The notes below the pieces were generated by a model. It was not told where the DNA came from and made no database searches. It worked only from the letters and a program-made list of their open reading frames with translations. Shown piece by piece: positions 1 to 7,752 of a DNA stretch of 16,021 bases. The position numbers and the translations under genes were made by a program. Positions within the stretch are counted from its first letter, which is position 1. Each line of letters opens with the position of its first letter. This stretch comes from Candidatus Thorarchaeota archaeon (lineage in GTDB: Archaea; Asgardarchaeota; Thorarchaeia; Thorarchaeales; Thorarchaeaceae): positions 1 to 16,021 of the forward strand of contig JAEORG010000415.1 of NCBI GenBank assembly GCA_016841005.1. The letters are read 5' to 3'.

Positions 1-901
1 TATCATGTGCCCCCATTGCTCCAACTTCTAATGCTGCTCGTCCGACTTCATATACAGAGAGGTCTGTTTTTCCATAAGTACATTGGGAACTAACAACAAC
101 GAAACAACCAAGATTTATTGCCTGACTGATACCTCCAGTAAGCGCATTCTCTTGACTAGGAAGACTTCCCTCTCCATAGCCCTCAATGACAATTCCATGA
201 TACCCAAGATCAATGATTCGATTCAATATTTTAGGAGGAATTCCTGGAAATACCTTAAGCAAGAAGACTCTGTCATCTAATCTTGTATCATATCGTGGCA
301 CCAAGTCCTCTCTTTTCTTTCTACCCTCGTAAAGAACAATCTCTCTTGCCATAACTCCCAATGGACGCGGATCCATTGTATCATACGCATCATATGTATT
401 TGAACGAGTCTTCTTAGTTCGAGTGGGTCGATGTAATTCTCCGTTAAACACAATACAAGTTTCACCGAGGTCTGCAAATGCAGCAACTCGTATTGCATCG
501 AGAATATTACGAGGGCCATCACTCCATGGTACTGACGCAGATATCTGAGATCCTGTAAACACAATAGGTTTACCAAAATCTTGTACCATGAAACTTACCG
601 CGGACGCAGAATATACCATTGTATCAGTACCATGAGTGACAACAATTCCATGTAGATTTGGGAATTCTTCATTTACCTCTTTGATTGCAGTTGCAATCTC
701 CTGCCAATGATGTGGCTGAAGATTTGCTGAGTCTATTTGAAAGAGGTCTTTGTGGATAATCTCGATATCACTCATACCTGGAAGTGTAGATAATAACTCA
801 TTGACTTTCAGTCCAGGACGCAAGGAATGTGTGCTTTCATCGATTACACTAGCAATAGTTCCTCCGGTTGCAATGATACATACTTTGGGTTTCATAGTCA
901 T
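1..901 (-). CDS. L-asparaginase type I, C-terminus cut by window edge
   Basis: Hydrolyses L-asparagine to aspartate and ammonia, presumably in the cytoplasm, since no signal peptide is seen. About 300 residues are visible and the frame is open to the left edge; family members are about 320-340 residues, so only the last 30-40 should be missing. Motif 1 is TGGTIAS (residues 12-18, nucleophile Thr15) and motif 2 is HGTDT (90-94, Thr92-Asp93). Ser58 binds substrate, and a Lys-Lys pair at 163-164 can supply the catalytic lysine. The segment after motif 1 (RPGLKVNELL) resembles the subgroup with a GLxPGL segment there, not the GYxP form. The start at 901 has GAGG eight bases upstream; an ATG two codons later (895) is possible. 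It is not GatD, because the N-terminal GatD domain is absent. It is divergent from the geranylgeranyl reductase, 44 bases away. Confidence 0.88.
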   Translation of the reverse strand, partial: MTMKPKVCIIATGGTIASVIDESTHSLRPGLKVNELLSTLPGMSDIEIIHKDLFQIDSANLQPHHWQEIATAIKEVNEEFPNLHGIVVTHGTDTMVYSASAVSFMVQDFGKPIVFTGSQISASVPWSDGPRNILDAIRVAAFADLGETCIVFNGELHRPTRTKKTRSNTYDAYDTMDPRPLGVMAREIVLYEGRKKREDLVPRYDTRLDDRVFLLKVFPGIPPKILNRIIDLGYHGIVIEGYGEGSLPSQENALTGGISQAINLGCFVVVSSQCTYGKTDLSVYEVGRAALEVGAMGAHD

Positions 902-945
902 AAATTGACCCTCAGAAACCGTCAAAAGAAAGAACCAATTTAACC
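902..945. promoter_or_regulatory. Short divergent promoter region, asparaginase / geranylgeranyl reductase
   Basis: Only 44 bases separate two divergent starts. An AT-rich TATA-like stretch (TAAATT) lies about 40 bases before each start: near 898-906 for the plus gene, overlapping the asparaginase start, and near 935-943 for the minus gene. The asparaginase side has a GAGG ribosome binding site. The reductase side has no clear one. The promoter assignment is inferred from spacing only. Confidence 0.35.
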
Positions 946-2181
946 ATGTTGACGAAAAATTCGGAGCGACAAGATGTGCATGACCTCATCGTTGTTGGTG
1001 CTGGACCTGCTGGTGCAATGTGTGCGAGAAGAGCCGCTTTGAGAGGTCTTGATGTCCTCCTTCTTGAGAAATTCGAATTACCACGTGATAAGCTATGTGG
1101 AGGAGCACTTAGTCCAAGAGTCAAGACATTAGTTGATTTTGATATTTCCCCTGTTGTTGAACGCGATGTTCACTGTGCTGTGATACATGCTCCTTCCGGA
1201 CGTAGAATTGATATTATTCGAGAGGATGCAAGAGGCTATCTTGTGAAAAGGAGCGCCTTTGATTATTTCTTGGTAGAGAAAGCGCAAGAGGTTGGTGTAG
1301 ATGTAATTGATGGAACCAAAGTCCTTTCAGTTGAACAACTTAAGACAGGAATAAGAGTATTAACACATGGAGATTCGTTCAAAGCTCAACTCTTAGTTGG
1401 AGCAGATGGTGTCAACAGTATTGTAGCACGAAAAGTTGACATTAGGAAAAGGTGGACGCCTGACCGTGTTGCACTATGTATTGGTGCTGATATTCCCATT
1501 ACTCCGAGTGAGATAAATCGAATCCTTTCAATCGATAAACCGTCTGGACGAGTAGCATTAGAGATGTATCCGTGGGCAATTGATTACGGATATGCTTGGT
1601 GTTTTCCAAAGAGTGATGAGATTAGCTTAGGACTCGGGTATAAGATGGGCAATAAAGTTCTTGATCTGCGAACTGCCTGGACGAATTTTGTTGAACGTTT
1701 CGAGAAAGAGAAGGACATCAAACTTAAGATTGCTAATAGGAGAGCATATCGAGTTCCGTTGGGCAAGTTGAACCAACGCATCACATCACGTCGCACAATG
1801 TTAGTTGGTGATGCTGCAGGACTGGTGTCACCAATAACAGGTGAAGGTATGTACTATGCTATGAGATCAGGTATACTCGCAGGTCAGATTGCATCTGAAA
1901 CAGTCAAAGACAAGCAGCCTCTCCATGTTAGGGTTTACGAGCATTGGTTAAAGCAGGAAATGAAGACCGAGTTTAACGCAGCAAATTTCATTTCCTCCAC
2001 TGTATACAAGTCTAGGAAAAAGATTGAGCTAGTTTGCGATTTAGCTGAGAATGATCCAATTATGCAAGATTATATGATTGATTTATCTTTAGGAACACGC
2101 TCAATCTCAGACATACGAATGGACATTACAAAGCGAATGCTGAAACATTATCCTCTCAAAGCTCTTAGATTACTACGCTAG
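946..2181 (+). CDS. Geranylgeranyl reductase family flavoprotein (archaeol lipid saturation)
   Basis: FAD-dependent enzyme expected to reduce double bonds of geranylgeranyl chains in archaeal membrane lipids, acting at the inner face of the membrane. The protein has 411 residues, usual for the family. A Rossmann dinucleotide-binding motif GAGPAGA sits at 18-24, followed by Glu41 at the end of the second strand for ribose binding. The KLCGGALSP segment (49-57) carries the family cysteine. GADGVNS is at 152-158. The signature YxWxFP followed by GxG is at 216-231, and the second FAD motif GDAAG is at 288-292. It could instead act on quinone or polyprenol chains, as some family members do. The ATG at 946 has no obvious ribosome binding site. 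It ends on the same CTAG as the opposite tRNase Z gene. Confidence 0.88.
   Translation: MLTKNSERQDVHDLIVVGAGPAGAMCARRAALRGLDVLLLEKFELPRDKLCGGALSPRVKTLVDFDISPVVERDVHCAVIHAPSGRRIDIIREDARGYLVKRSAFDYFLVEKAQEVGVDVIDGTKVLSVEQLKTGIRVLTHGDSFKAQLLVGADGVNSIVARKVDIRKRWTPDRVALCIGADIPITPSEINRILSIDKPSGRVALEMYPWAIDYGYAWCFPKSDEISLGLGYKMGNKVLDLRTAWTNFVERFEKEKDIKLKIANRRAYRVPLGKLNQRITSRRTMLVGDAAGLVSPITGEGMYYAMRSGILAGQIASETVKDKQPLHVRVYEHWLKQEMKTEFNAANFISSTVYKSRKKIELVCDLAENDPIMQDYMIDLSLGTRSISDIRMDITKRMLKHYPLKALRLLR
2178..2181. other. Shared CTAG: overlapping stop codons of two convergent genes
   Basis: The palindrome CTAG supplies TAG to the plus-strand reductase (2179-2181) and TAG to the minus-strand tRNase Z (2180-2178). 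The two coding regions therefore overlap by four bases tail to tail, with no room between them for a terminator. Confidence 0.95.
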
Positions 2182-3113
2182 GATGTGGAGTCTTCAATCT
2201 CAATATGACCATTATTGGATAGAGCTACTTTCATCAGGTCTCTTGCAAGGATGGTATTATCAAAGACACTCTTGGCTTCTTCCAATATCATATCTCCATT
2301 CTCATATCGTGGGCTATAATGTGTCAGAATCAGAAGACCCACTCCAGCTTCAGATGCAAGTTGAGCAGCTTGTTTTGCAGTCGAATGTCCTCGTTCAGCA
2401 GCTAACTCTGAATGCTCTTCAGTATACATGGCCTCGTGAATCAGAATATCTGCATCTTTTGCTGCACTTCGTAAATTATCACATGGTCTAGTGTCTCCTG
2501 AATATACCACTTTCAAACCCCGGTCAGCAGGCAATGACACATCGTCAGGCTTAATAACTGTACCATCTTCAAGCTCAATCGATTCACCAGATGCAAGTTT
2601 TCCCCAAAGACTACCTTTCGGAACTCCTAGCTCTTCAGCTTTCTCAGGCAGAAACTTGCCAGTAGGTTTTGTTATCGTGAACTCATAACCTACCGCAAAT
2701 CCTCTATGATCGACTTCGAAAGACCTCATGGATGCAAATCCATCTGACCAGATGACCCCTTCTTCTATACCATATACAGTAGTTGGAAATGTTGTTCCTA
2801 AATTAATGGACTCCTGTTGAATTTTAACCCAAGGGATCAAGTCCTTAGGTCCATAGACTTCCAGTGGTTTAATTCGACCTAGTAGGGAGAATCGAAGAAG
2901 AATCCCAGCAAGTCCCATATTGTGGTCTGGATGTTTGTGTGTGATGAAGATAATCATTTTCCGATTAATACCATGAGATTCTATCCTCATCTGAACAGAT
3001 TCTCCTGCATCCCAGAGGAGATTCCACCCTTCATACCTTAGAAGTATTGCTGGATGCCTTCGGTCTTCTGTAGGTATCGAACCACCAGAACCTAAGAAGT
3101 GAATGTCAACCAT
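2178..3113 (-). CDS. rnz: Ribonuclease Z (tRNA 3' processing endonuclease), slightly divergent
   Basis: Metallo-beta-lactamase-fold endonuclease that removes the 3' trailer from tRNA precursors. The 311 residues match the short tRNase Z form. The metal-binding set is complete: HxHxDH at 59-64 (His59, His61, Asp63, His64), His136, Asp207 in SGDTRP (205-210) and His265 in THYSPRY. HEAMY (226-230) and GHST (242-245) are typical of tRNase Z, as is the PxGSLWGKL-like segment around 165-172. Variants: the usual HLHGDH reads HKHPDH, and the usual GEGTQ after strand 3 reads GESVQ (37-41). GATGAT five bases before the ATG is a plausible ribosome binding site. It follows the Lrp-like gene by 54 bases; that gap contains TCTTTTTC on the coding strand, which could weaken read-through. 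Confidence 0.9.
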   Translation of the reverse strand: MVDIHFLGSGGSIPTEDRRHPAILLRYEGWNLLWDAGESVQMRIESHGINRKMIIFITHKHPDHNMGLAGILLRFSLLGRIKPLEVYGPKDLIPWVKIQQESINLGTTFPTTVYGIEEGVIWSDGFASMRSFEVDHRGFAVGYEFTITKPTGKFLPEKAEELGVPKGSLWGKLASGESIELEDGTVIKPDDVSLPADRGLKVVYSGDTRPCDNLRSAAKDADILIHEAMYTEEHSELAAERGHSTAKQAAQLASEAGVGLLILTHYSPRYENGDMILEEAKSVFDNTILARDLMKVALSNNGHIEIEDSTS

Positions 3114-3167
3114 CTGATATCATCTCTCTGCGTGAAAAAGATGCAGATATGGATTGTGTCCAAAGAA

Positions 3168-4637
3168 TCATGCTAAATCAAGTGGGATGTCCTTGCGACT
3201 TGCTTCCTTTCGGACGATTCCATAAGTTCGAACATCTACAAATGAAGAGTTGAATTGCCAGTCCTTCTTGTCATGATCATATAGTGCGTTAACAGGAAGA
3301 TTGCTTGTAATCCCTCCAGCAACTTCATGTACATCAAATTCATCAACTCGGCTTTTCTCTGAATATAATACATCCAATAAATCTCGAGCAGAACCAGCAG
3401 GTAAAGCCGATGCGAAAACAATCTTCTTCTCATGTTTGTTCTCCAGATTTGTAATCATGGAAGTATACGTTAGGGGAAGTGTTGACCATGCGTGTAGAAT
3501 TCCACTTGCTGCTTCTCCACTGAATACACCTATGAGGCGATCGCTCAAGGATGGAATAGTAATTTTTGGTCGTGGTTTTACAATCCCCTCTTGTACAATT
3601 TTTGCTCGCTTTCTAAATGTTGTACTCTCAGAGAGTCTTGTCTTCTGTGCGAGTTCATGAGCTGTCTGGTCAAAATCTGTTATCAGATGCTCGATTATTT
3701 TTGTTTCACTCTCTCGAAACCTGATTGGGAATCTAACCTGCCCTACTGGAAATTCTCCAAGTGTGAGTTCAGTTCCTCCGGACCGAAGGAGAAGTCGCCA
3801 GTGCAGTGGATCAAACTTGAATCTCTTTTGTAAAGAATCATAGTATGCGGTTCCGAAACGAGGTTCTCCCGCGGAGAGGAAAAAGACCTTCGTATTTTCA
3901 CTTACTGACCTAAGAGACCCAATTGTTCTAAGGAACTCCTTCCTACGCTTACTTGGAATTAATCCCTTGATCATGACTTTAGGCACTGATCCATCGACAA
4001 ATAGTGTACGAGTGAAGTATGGCGAAGTTATGATTCCCGAAGGGCCCTCCATGACAATGAGAATTCTATCTAGACCCAGGGCAGCAGCGTCGACCCGACC
4101 TTCTCTCCGAAGCACTGTAGATTTCTTCAGGCTATCGAGTGCACGTCTACATCGATTATATGTCAAACCGACTTCCTTCGATAACTCTGCCGTCGTTAGT
4201 TCTGGCTTTTTCAATACCCCTTCTAATGCTTTCAACTCAGTCTTAGTCAGCTTCGAAATATTATGATTCCAAATATCTCTAATTATACGCATCAGGTCTG
4301 GTTCTGTGATTACGCTTATACCACCCTTCTTAACGATGCTATTGAGTCTACGTTCTGTTGTAGTGAATATGCCGCCTCGATATGTCTGTACGATTTTTTT
4401 CAGTTCTTCAACTTGAGGACCTGGCTGGAAGATATTCAAATTCTGATTGGCTTGTAACTGTTTCAATATACTCAGAAGTGCACTGGCTGAATGTGATAAT
4501 TTATTCTTGTAACCCGATTGTGAAGAATCAGCCATTTCTTTTTGCACTTCCTCGACGGTTGTCACAGCCTCAGACACCTCAAAATGGTTAGTAATACTAC
4601 TTTCTCGTCCTGAAAATTGAATATATTTGCCACTCAT
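3168..4637 (-). CDS. Duplicated Lrp-like transcriptional regulator with N-terminal extension
   Basis: Probable DNA-binding regulator of 489 residues; ligand and targets are unknown. After a Ser/Gln-rich N-terminal region (1-75) and a helical linker, a first helix-turn-helix sits at about 128-178 (TTAELSKEVGLTYNRCRRAL). It is followed by a beta-rich segment of about 110 residues. A second helix-turn-helix follows at about 308-355 (TAHELAQKTRLSESTTFRKR), then another alpha/beta segment to the end. The two halves have the same order and similar closing patterns, so this looks like a tandem duplication of an Lrp/AsnC-like HTH-plus-effector unit; ordinary Lrp proteins are about 150 residues. The frame extends to a TTG at 4652, but the ATG at 4637 is preferred. 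No clear ribosome binding site is visible. It lies 24 bases after trmB and is probably co-transcribed with it. Confidence 0.6.
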   Translation of the reverse strand: MSGKYIQFSGRESSITNHFEVSEAVTTVEEVQKEMADSSQSGYKNKLSHSASALLSILKQLQANQNLNIFQPGPQVEELKKIVQTYRGGIFTTTERRLNSIVKKGGISVITEPDLMRIIRDIWNHNISKLTKTELKALEGVLKKPELTTAELSKEVGLTYNRCRRALDSLKKSTVLRREGRVDAAALGLDRILIVMEGPSGIITSPYFTRTLFVDGSVPKVMIKGLIPSKRRKEFLRTIGSLRSVSENTKVFFLSAGEPRFGTAYYDSLQKRFKFDPLHWRLLLRSGGTELTLGEFPVGQVRFPIRFRESETKIIEHLITDFDQTAHELAQKTRLSESTTFRKRAKIVQEGIVKPRPKITIPSLSDRLIGVFSGEAASGILHAWSTLPLTYTSMITNLENKHEKKIVFASALPAGSARDLLDVLYSEKSRVDEFDVHEVAGGITSNLPVNALYDHDKKDWQFNSSFVDVRTYGIVRKEASRKDIPLDLA

Positions 4638-4661
4638 TTTTGATAAGTTCAATACTGTAGC

Positions 4662-5435
4662 TTATACTGGTTCAGACTTGTTCCACAGACCATCGAAATA
4701 TGAACTGGCCATTGCAGCGAACACTGGGGCACTTGAATATACACCGAGGAAACTGTTCTCATCGCCACCGCCCGCTAACATGATCAGTGTTTCCTTCCTA
4801 TCTATCACAATTCCTGCTCCATACGCTGGGCGACATCGAATTTCTATATTTTCGGGGATCATATCCTTCAGGTCTTCTGGCACTTCCGAAGTAAGAACTT
4901 GGATTTTGGGAACGCGATGGCGTAAGACAGATTCTATTATCTCTGTCACATCTTCAGTATCCTCGTCCTCTGCAATAACAGACATGTCAAGACTTGGCAA
5001 GTTTAGCAAAATTTCCTCTCTTGCAGCTTCCAACATCTCCAGTGCTTTAGCTAGAATATTCGGTCTACCATATAGAAGCCAGACATCTCTAGTAGTTGCT
5101 GTGGTTTCTTGCTCATATCGAGATTGGAGCTCATCAACCACAACTTTACTGGCTTTCTCGATTTTTTCCTCCAAAGCAAGCTTGACCAATCGAACTATTT
5201 CCTTTGGGGACTTTCCCACATATATGGTTGGCCTACCGCGTTGAATCTGGATGAACCCCTTTTCCTCAAGACGGCCCAAAACATCATAGACTCTTGAGAA
5301 TGGAACACCTGATTTTGAGCTGATATCAGATGCAGTCATCTGCCCTCCATCAACAAGGGCGACATAGGCTTGCACCTCATATTCAGTAAGGCCCAGTTCC
5401 TTTAGTGCTTTGAGAGTTCCCTCGCTGATTACCAT
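4662..5435 (-). CDS. TrmB family transcriptional regulator
   Basis: DNA-binding regulator of the archaeal TrmB family, whose known members sense sugars and control sugar transport or central carbon genes; the effector here is unknown. The protein has 257 residues. The N-terminal winged helix spans about 7-75, with the family pattern LGLTEYEVQAYVAL, then SGVPFSRVYDVLGRLEEKG. A coiled-coil linker covers about 78-112 (KEIVRLVKLALEEKIEKA). The C-terminal half (about 116-250) fits the TrmB effector domain with its DVWLLYGR and AGIVIDRKETL segments. It is shorter than the sugar-binding TrmB of Thermococcales (about 340 residues), so the extra sugar-binding portion is probably missing. The ATG is preceded by GGTGGTG, a usable ribosome binding site. 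It lies 41 bases after the rdgB stop and 24 before the duplicated Lrp-like gene. Confidence 0.88.
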   Translation of the reverse strand: MVISEGTLKALKELGLTEYEVQAYVALVDGGQMTASDISSKSGVPFSRVYDVLGRLEEKGFIQIQRGRPTIYVGKSPKEIVRLVKLALEEKIEKASKVVVDELQSRYEQETTATTRDVWLLYGRPNILAKALEMLEAAREEILLNLPSLDMSVIAEDEDTEDVTEIIESVLRHRVPKIQVLTSEVPEDLKDMIPENIEIRCRPAYGAGIVIDRKETLIMLAGGGDENSFLGVYSSAPVFAAMASSYFDGLWNKSEPV

Positions 5436-5476
5436 AAGAACACCACCCCGTTCAGTGGTAAATTTCTTCTTAAGGC

Positions 5477-6049
5477 TTACTTAAATTCTGAAGTATACCA
5501 TTCAAGGAATGACCTAAACGCTTTACTTCTGTGAGAGATAGCAATCTTTTCCTCAAAAGTAAGCTGAGCATAAGTTCTTGTTTCCCCTTCAGGGATGAAG
5601 ATTGGATCATATCCAAATCCTTCCTGACCTGCTTCTTCTTCCGCAATTGATCCTTCCATAATCCCCTTGAATGTGGCCAAGGTTTCTCCATCTGAGAAAC
5701 CTACTGCAGTCACAAATCTCGCTTCTCTATCTTTGACACCATCCATCAACTTGAGAATGCCCCCTCTTCCCAGAGTCTTTAGAACAAAAGCAGCATATGA
5801 CATTGGAAATCCGTCCAGTGCATCGATATACAGACCCGTATCATCAAGTACTACACGAGTCTTTGATTCATAATATGCAACTTTTGCAGCCTCAAGAGCG
5901 ACTCGCTCTACATCATTTGAACGGATTTCTAGTTTAGAGAGGTTAGTCGTTTCAAAGTCTACTCCATACTCCTCAAAGAGTGGCCTTAGTTCTCGGAGCT
6001 TGTGTTCGTTTTGAGTGACGAGGATGAGTTTGGTATCTTCTGTTTGCAT
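5477..6049 (-). CDS. rdgB: XTP/dITP diphosphatase (non-canonical purine NTP pyrophosphatase)
   Basis: House-cleaning enzyme that hydrolyses dITP, ITP and XTP to monophosphates and pyrophosphate, keeping deaminated purines out of DNA and RNA. At 190 residues it has the usual Ham1/RdgB length. The TQNEHK motif (12-17) forms the phosphate-binding start. VVLDDTG (66-72) holds the catalytic aspartates, FGYDPIF (145-151) recognises the base, and ISHRSKA (171-177) closes the active site. The ATG is clear, with only a weak upstream GATGGG. It lies 48 bases after the alpha/beta hydrolase and 41 before trmB on the same strand, so joint transcription is likely, though no functional tie to either is evident. 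Confidence 0.95.
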   Translation of the reverse strand: MQTEDTKLILVTQNEHKLRELRPLFEEYGVDFETTNLSKLEIRSNDVERVALEAAKVAYYESKTRVVLDDTGLYIDALDGFPMSYAAFVLKTLGRGGILKLMDGVKDREARFVTAVGFSDGETLATFKGIMEGSIAEEEAGQEGFGYDPIFIPEGETRTYAQLTFEEKIAISHRSKAFRSFLEWYTSEFK

Positions 6050-6097
6050 TTTATGAGACCCATCAATGAGATGTAGGTCAACCTTTCTTATGGTTAT

Positions 6098-6988
6098 CTA
6101 CTGGGAAGTGTGTTGTAGTAAGGCTTGAAGTATCTCTGGAACTTTCTCAGTTGGAAAGCTGTGTCCCATTCCCTCGATTGTTTGGAATTTTGCACCAGGA
6201 ATGCTATTCGCAGTGTCTTTTCCTCCAGCAATTGGAACCAGTGGGTCCACATTACCGTGAAGGACAAGGGTCGGTATCTTTACTTTTTGTAAGTCCGCAC
6301 TACGACTACCAGATGTAAGTATCGCTCCTAATTGCCGTGCGAATCCCTGGGGATTATAGTTTCTATCATAAGCACGGTCTGCTAAATTACGGACGTAATC
6401 CTCATCTATCTGATATGTAGGACCATGTAAAATCTTAGCTGCTGCTACCTGATTATTGATGTAGTCTGTCTTGTTGGACACAGGCGGTGTCAGAAGAACT
6501 GACATTGCCTCAGGTGTAGGCTGTGGTAGTTCTGGATTCCCGGTTGAAGACATAATTGAAGTAAGAGTTCGTACTCTCTCAGGATACTCAATCGCTATTG
6601 TCTGGGCAATCATACCTCCCATTGAGACTCCTACTACGTCAGCTGATTTGATTCCCAACACGTCCAGCAGACCAACTGCATCAGCAGCCATATCCTTTAG
6701 TTTGTATGGTGTTTCCGTAGGTTTTCCCTGTATTAGTGAACCAATGTCAGGAACCCCTGCATCATCAAATTTCGTTGACAAACCAACATCTCGATTATCA
6801 AAACGAATCACGTATCGACCCTGTGATGCTATCACTTTGCAGAATTCATCATCCCATCGAATCATCTGTGCACCTAATCCCATGACGAGTAGCATTGGTC
6901 GTGATGATGGATCTCCAAATGTATCATAGGCAATTTCAACTTCGCCTACTTTGGCCATTTTTTCTCCACTATACGGAATATCTGTCAT
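6098..6988 (-). CDS. Alpha/beta-fold hydrolase (esterase/lactonase-like)
   Basis: Soluble hydrolase of 296 residues with the complete catalytic triad of the alpha/beta fold: Ser122 in the elbow GVSMGG (120-125), Asp248 in HGNVDPLVP (244-252) and His276 in GMGHSFP (273-279). The oxyanion region is MGLGAQM (36-42). The RFDNRDVGLS segment (62-71) is typical of the methylesterase-like subgroup related to RdmC and other bacterial hydrolases. A cap domain fits residues about 145-230. There is no signal peptide or membrane segment. The substrate cannot be told from sequence; ester, lactone or carbon-carbon bonds are all possible in this fold. AGGAG lies ten bases before the ATG. The strong resemblance to bacterial members suggests transfer, which is inference only. 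Confidence 0.85.
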   Translation of the reverse strand: MTDIPYSGEKMAKVGEVEIAYDTFGDPSSRPMLLVMGLGAQMIRWDDEFCKVIASQGRYVIRFDNRDVGLSTKFDDAGVPDIGSLIQGKPTETPYKLKDMAADAVGLLDVLGIKSADVVGVSMGGMIAQTIAIEYPERVRTLTSIMSSTGNPELPQPTPEAMSVLLTPPVSNKTDYINNQVAAAKILHGPTYQIDEDYVRNLADRAYDRNYNPQGFARQLGAILTSGSRSADLQKVKIPTLVLHGNVDPLVPIAGGKDTANSIPGAKFQTIEGMGHSFPTEKVPEILQALLQHTSQ

Positions 6989-7042
6989 TGATCAGTATCT
7001 CCTATAATACCTAAAACTACCTGCCACTCATGCCCTATCTAT

Positions 7043-7060
7043 CTTTCCACTTATGGAAAG
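7043..7060. repeat. Perfect 7-bp inverted repeat over the membrane-protein stop codon
   Basis: CTTTCCA (7043-7049) and TGGAAAG (7054-7060) pair perfectly around a four-base loop that contains the TAA stop of the membrane-protein gene. The sequence after it on the coding strand is not T-rich, so a bacterial-type terminator is not supported. It may be an mRNA 3'-end hairpin, an operator for the downstream hydrolase, or chance. Confidence 0.5.
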
Positions 7061-7692
7061 AAGTGTTCAGAACCCTCCAGTCCAATTCCTTGGCCATGAT
7101 GTATTGTACGAGGCGTTGGTGATTGCACAGTCCCCAACCCTGCAAAGACAAAGAGTGCGATGAGGTTGGCTAGTGCAGTTGAAACCCAACCAATCTGGGG
7201 ATAGAAGAACAAGAAGATGCCTCCAATGAGAAAGAAGAATCCTGCGACCTTGGCGTAGGTATTGTCTGAAGACTTGAACATGATGACAGCCAGAAATATC
7301 AGATATGACCCGATGAGGCGATTTCTAAAAATGGAGATGGACAGGAGCAGTTCTATCGCCCTCCATGATGCAAATGGATCAGTTGTTACTGCAGCATAGT
7401 TTATCCAATAGACACGTACTATCTCAAGGAATGTTCCAATGAAACCAAGGAGAAATGTGATGATATGAACACTCTCCCTTGTTCTCTCATTGATCTTAAC
7501 GATACCAATCCCTTGCAGACTCAGCCACAGGGCACAGATGAATGACTCAGATAGCAGGATGGGATAGGCAACGAAACCTGGAAGATTTATGATATAGATG
7601 GACAGTAGAGGTGCGAACACTCCTAGTGCGCTCCCGATCACACCAAAGAAGTTCTGTTCAGAGAAATAACCCGCTCCTGACATCCCTATCAT
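7051..7692 (-). CDS. Six-helix membrane protein of unknown function
   Basis: I do not recognise this 213-residue protein. Hydrophobic stretches suggest about six membrane helices, near residues 15-35, 40-64, 75-97, 124-140, 146-163 and 167-187. A charged loop KINERTRESV (66-75) and a basic loop FRNRL (122-126) fall between them, and the C-terminal tail of about 25 residues is polar and probably outside the membrane. An acidic residue (Glu90) lies within a helix and could be functional. The start at 7692 is tentative: an ATG three codons later (7683) has an equally plausible AGGATGAT before it. A TATA-like box lies 21-28 bases upstream of 7692, which fits a leaderless transcript. The gene is separated by 62 bases from the hydrolase downstream. 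Confidence 0.7.
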   Translation of the reverse strand: MIGMSGAGYFSEQNFFGVIGSALGVFAPLLSIYIINLPGFVAYPILLSESFICALWLSLQGIGIVKINERTRESVHIITFLLGFIGTFLEIVRVYWINYAAVTTDPFASWRAIELLLSISIFRNRLIGSYLIFLAVIMFKSSDNTYAKVAGFFFLIGGIFLFFYPQIGWVSTALANLIALFVFAGLGTVQSPTPRTIHHGQGIGLEGSEHFFP

Positions 7693-7712
7693 CCTGAAAT
7701 GGGGTTTTCTGC

Positions 7713-7720
7713 TATATATG
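7713..7720 (-). promoter_or_regulatory. TATA-like box of the membrane-protein gene
   Basis: ATATATAG on the coding strand is centred about 24 bases before the ATG at 7692. With the usual archaeal spacing of about 25 bases from TATA to transcript start, transcription would begin at or next to the start codon, giving a leaderless mRNA. Identified by pattern and spacing only. Confidence 0.5.
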
Positions 7721-7752
7721 ATATGCGAACCTCGTTGGCATTGGTGAGAGAG

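Noticed and set aside
277..576. A 99-residue open frame on the minus strand
   Set aside because: It lies in another frame within the asparaginase gene, whose own frame is open from 901 to the left edge with all family motifs.
1..901. Asparaginase read as GatD, a subunit of the archaeal Glu-tRNA(Gln) amidotransferase
   Set aside because: GatD has an extra N-terminal domain before the asparaginase-like part; here the TGGTIAS motif begins at residue 12 and no gatE lies beside it.
4627..5244. A 205-residue open frame on the plus strand
   Set aside because: It is antisense to trmB, Ser/Thr-rich as expected of a reverse-complement shadow, and has no domain pattern, whereas the TrmB frame has clear family motifs.
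6471..6929. A 152-residue open frame on the plus strand
   Set aside because: It is antisense to the alpha/beta hydrolase, whose catalytic triad frame is clearly the coding one.
7043..7060. Hairpin as an intrinsic (bacterial-type) terminator
   Set aside because: The stem is only seven pairs and no T-run follows it on the coding strand.
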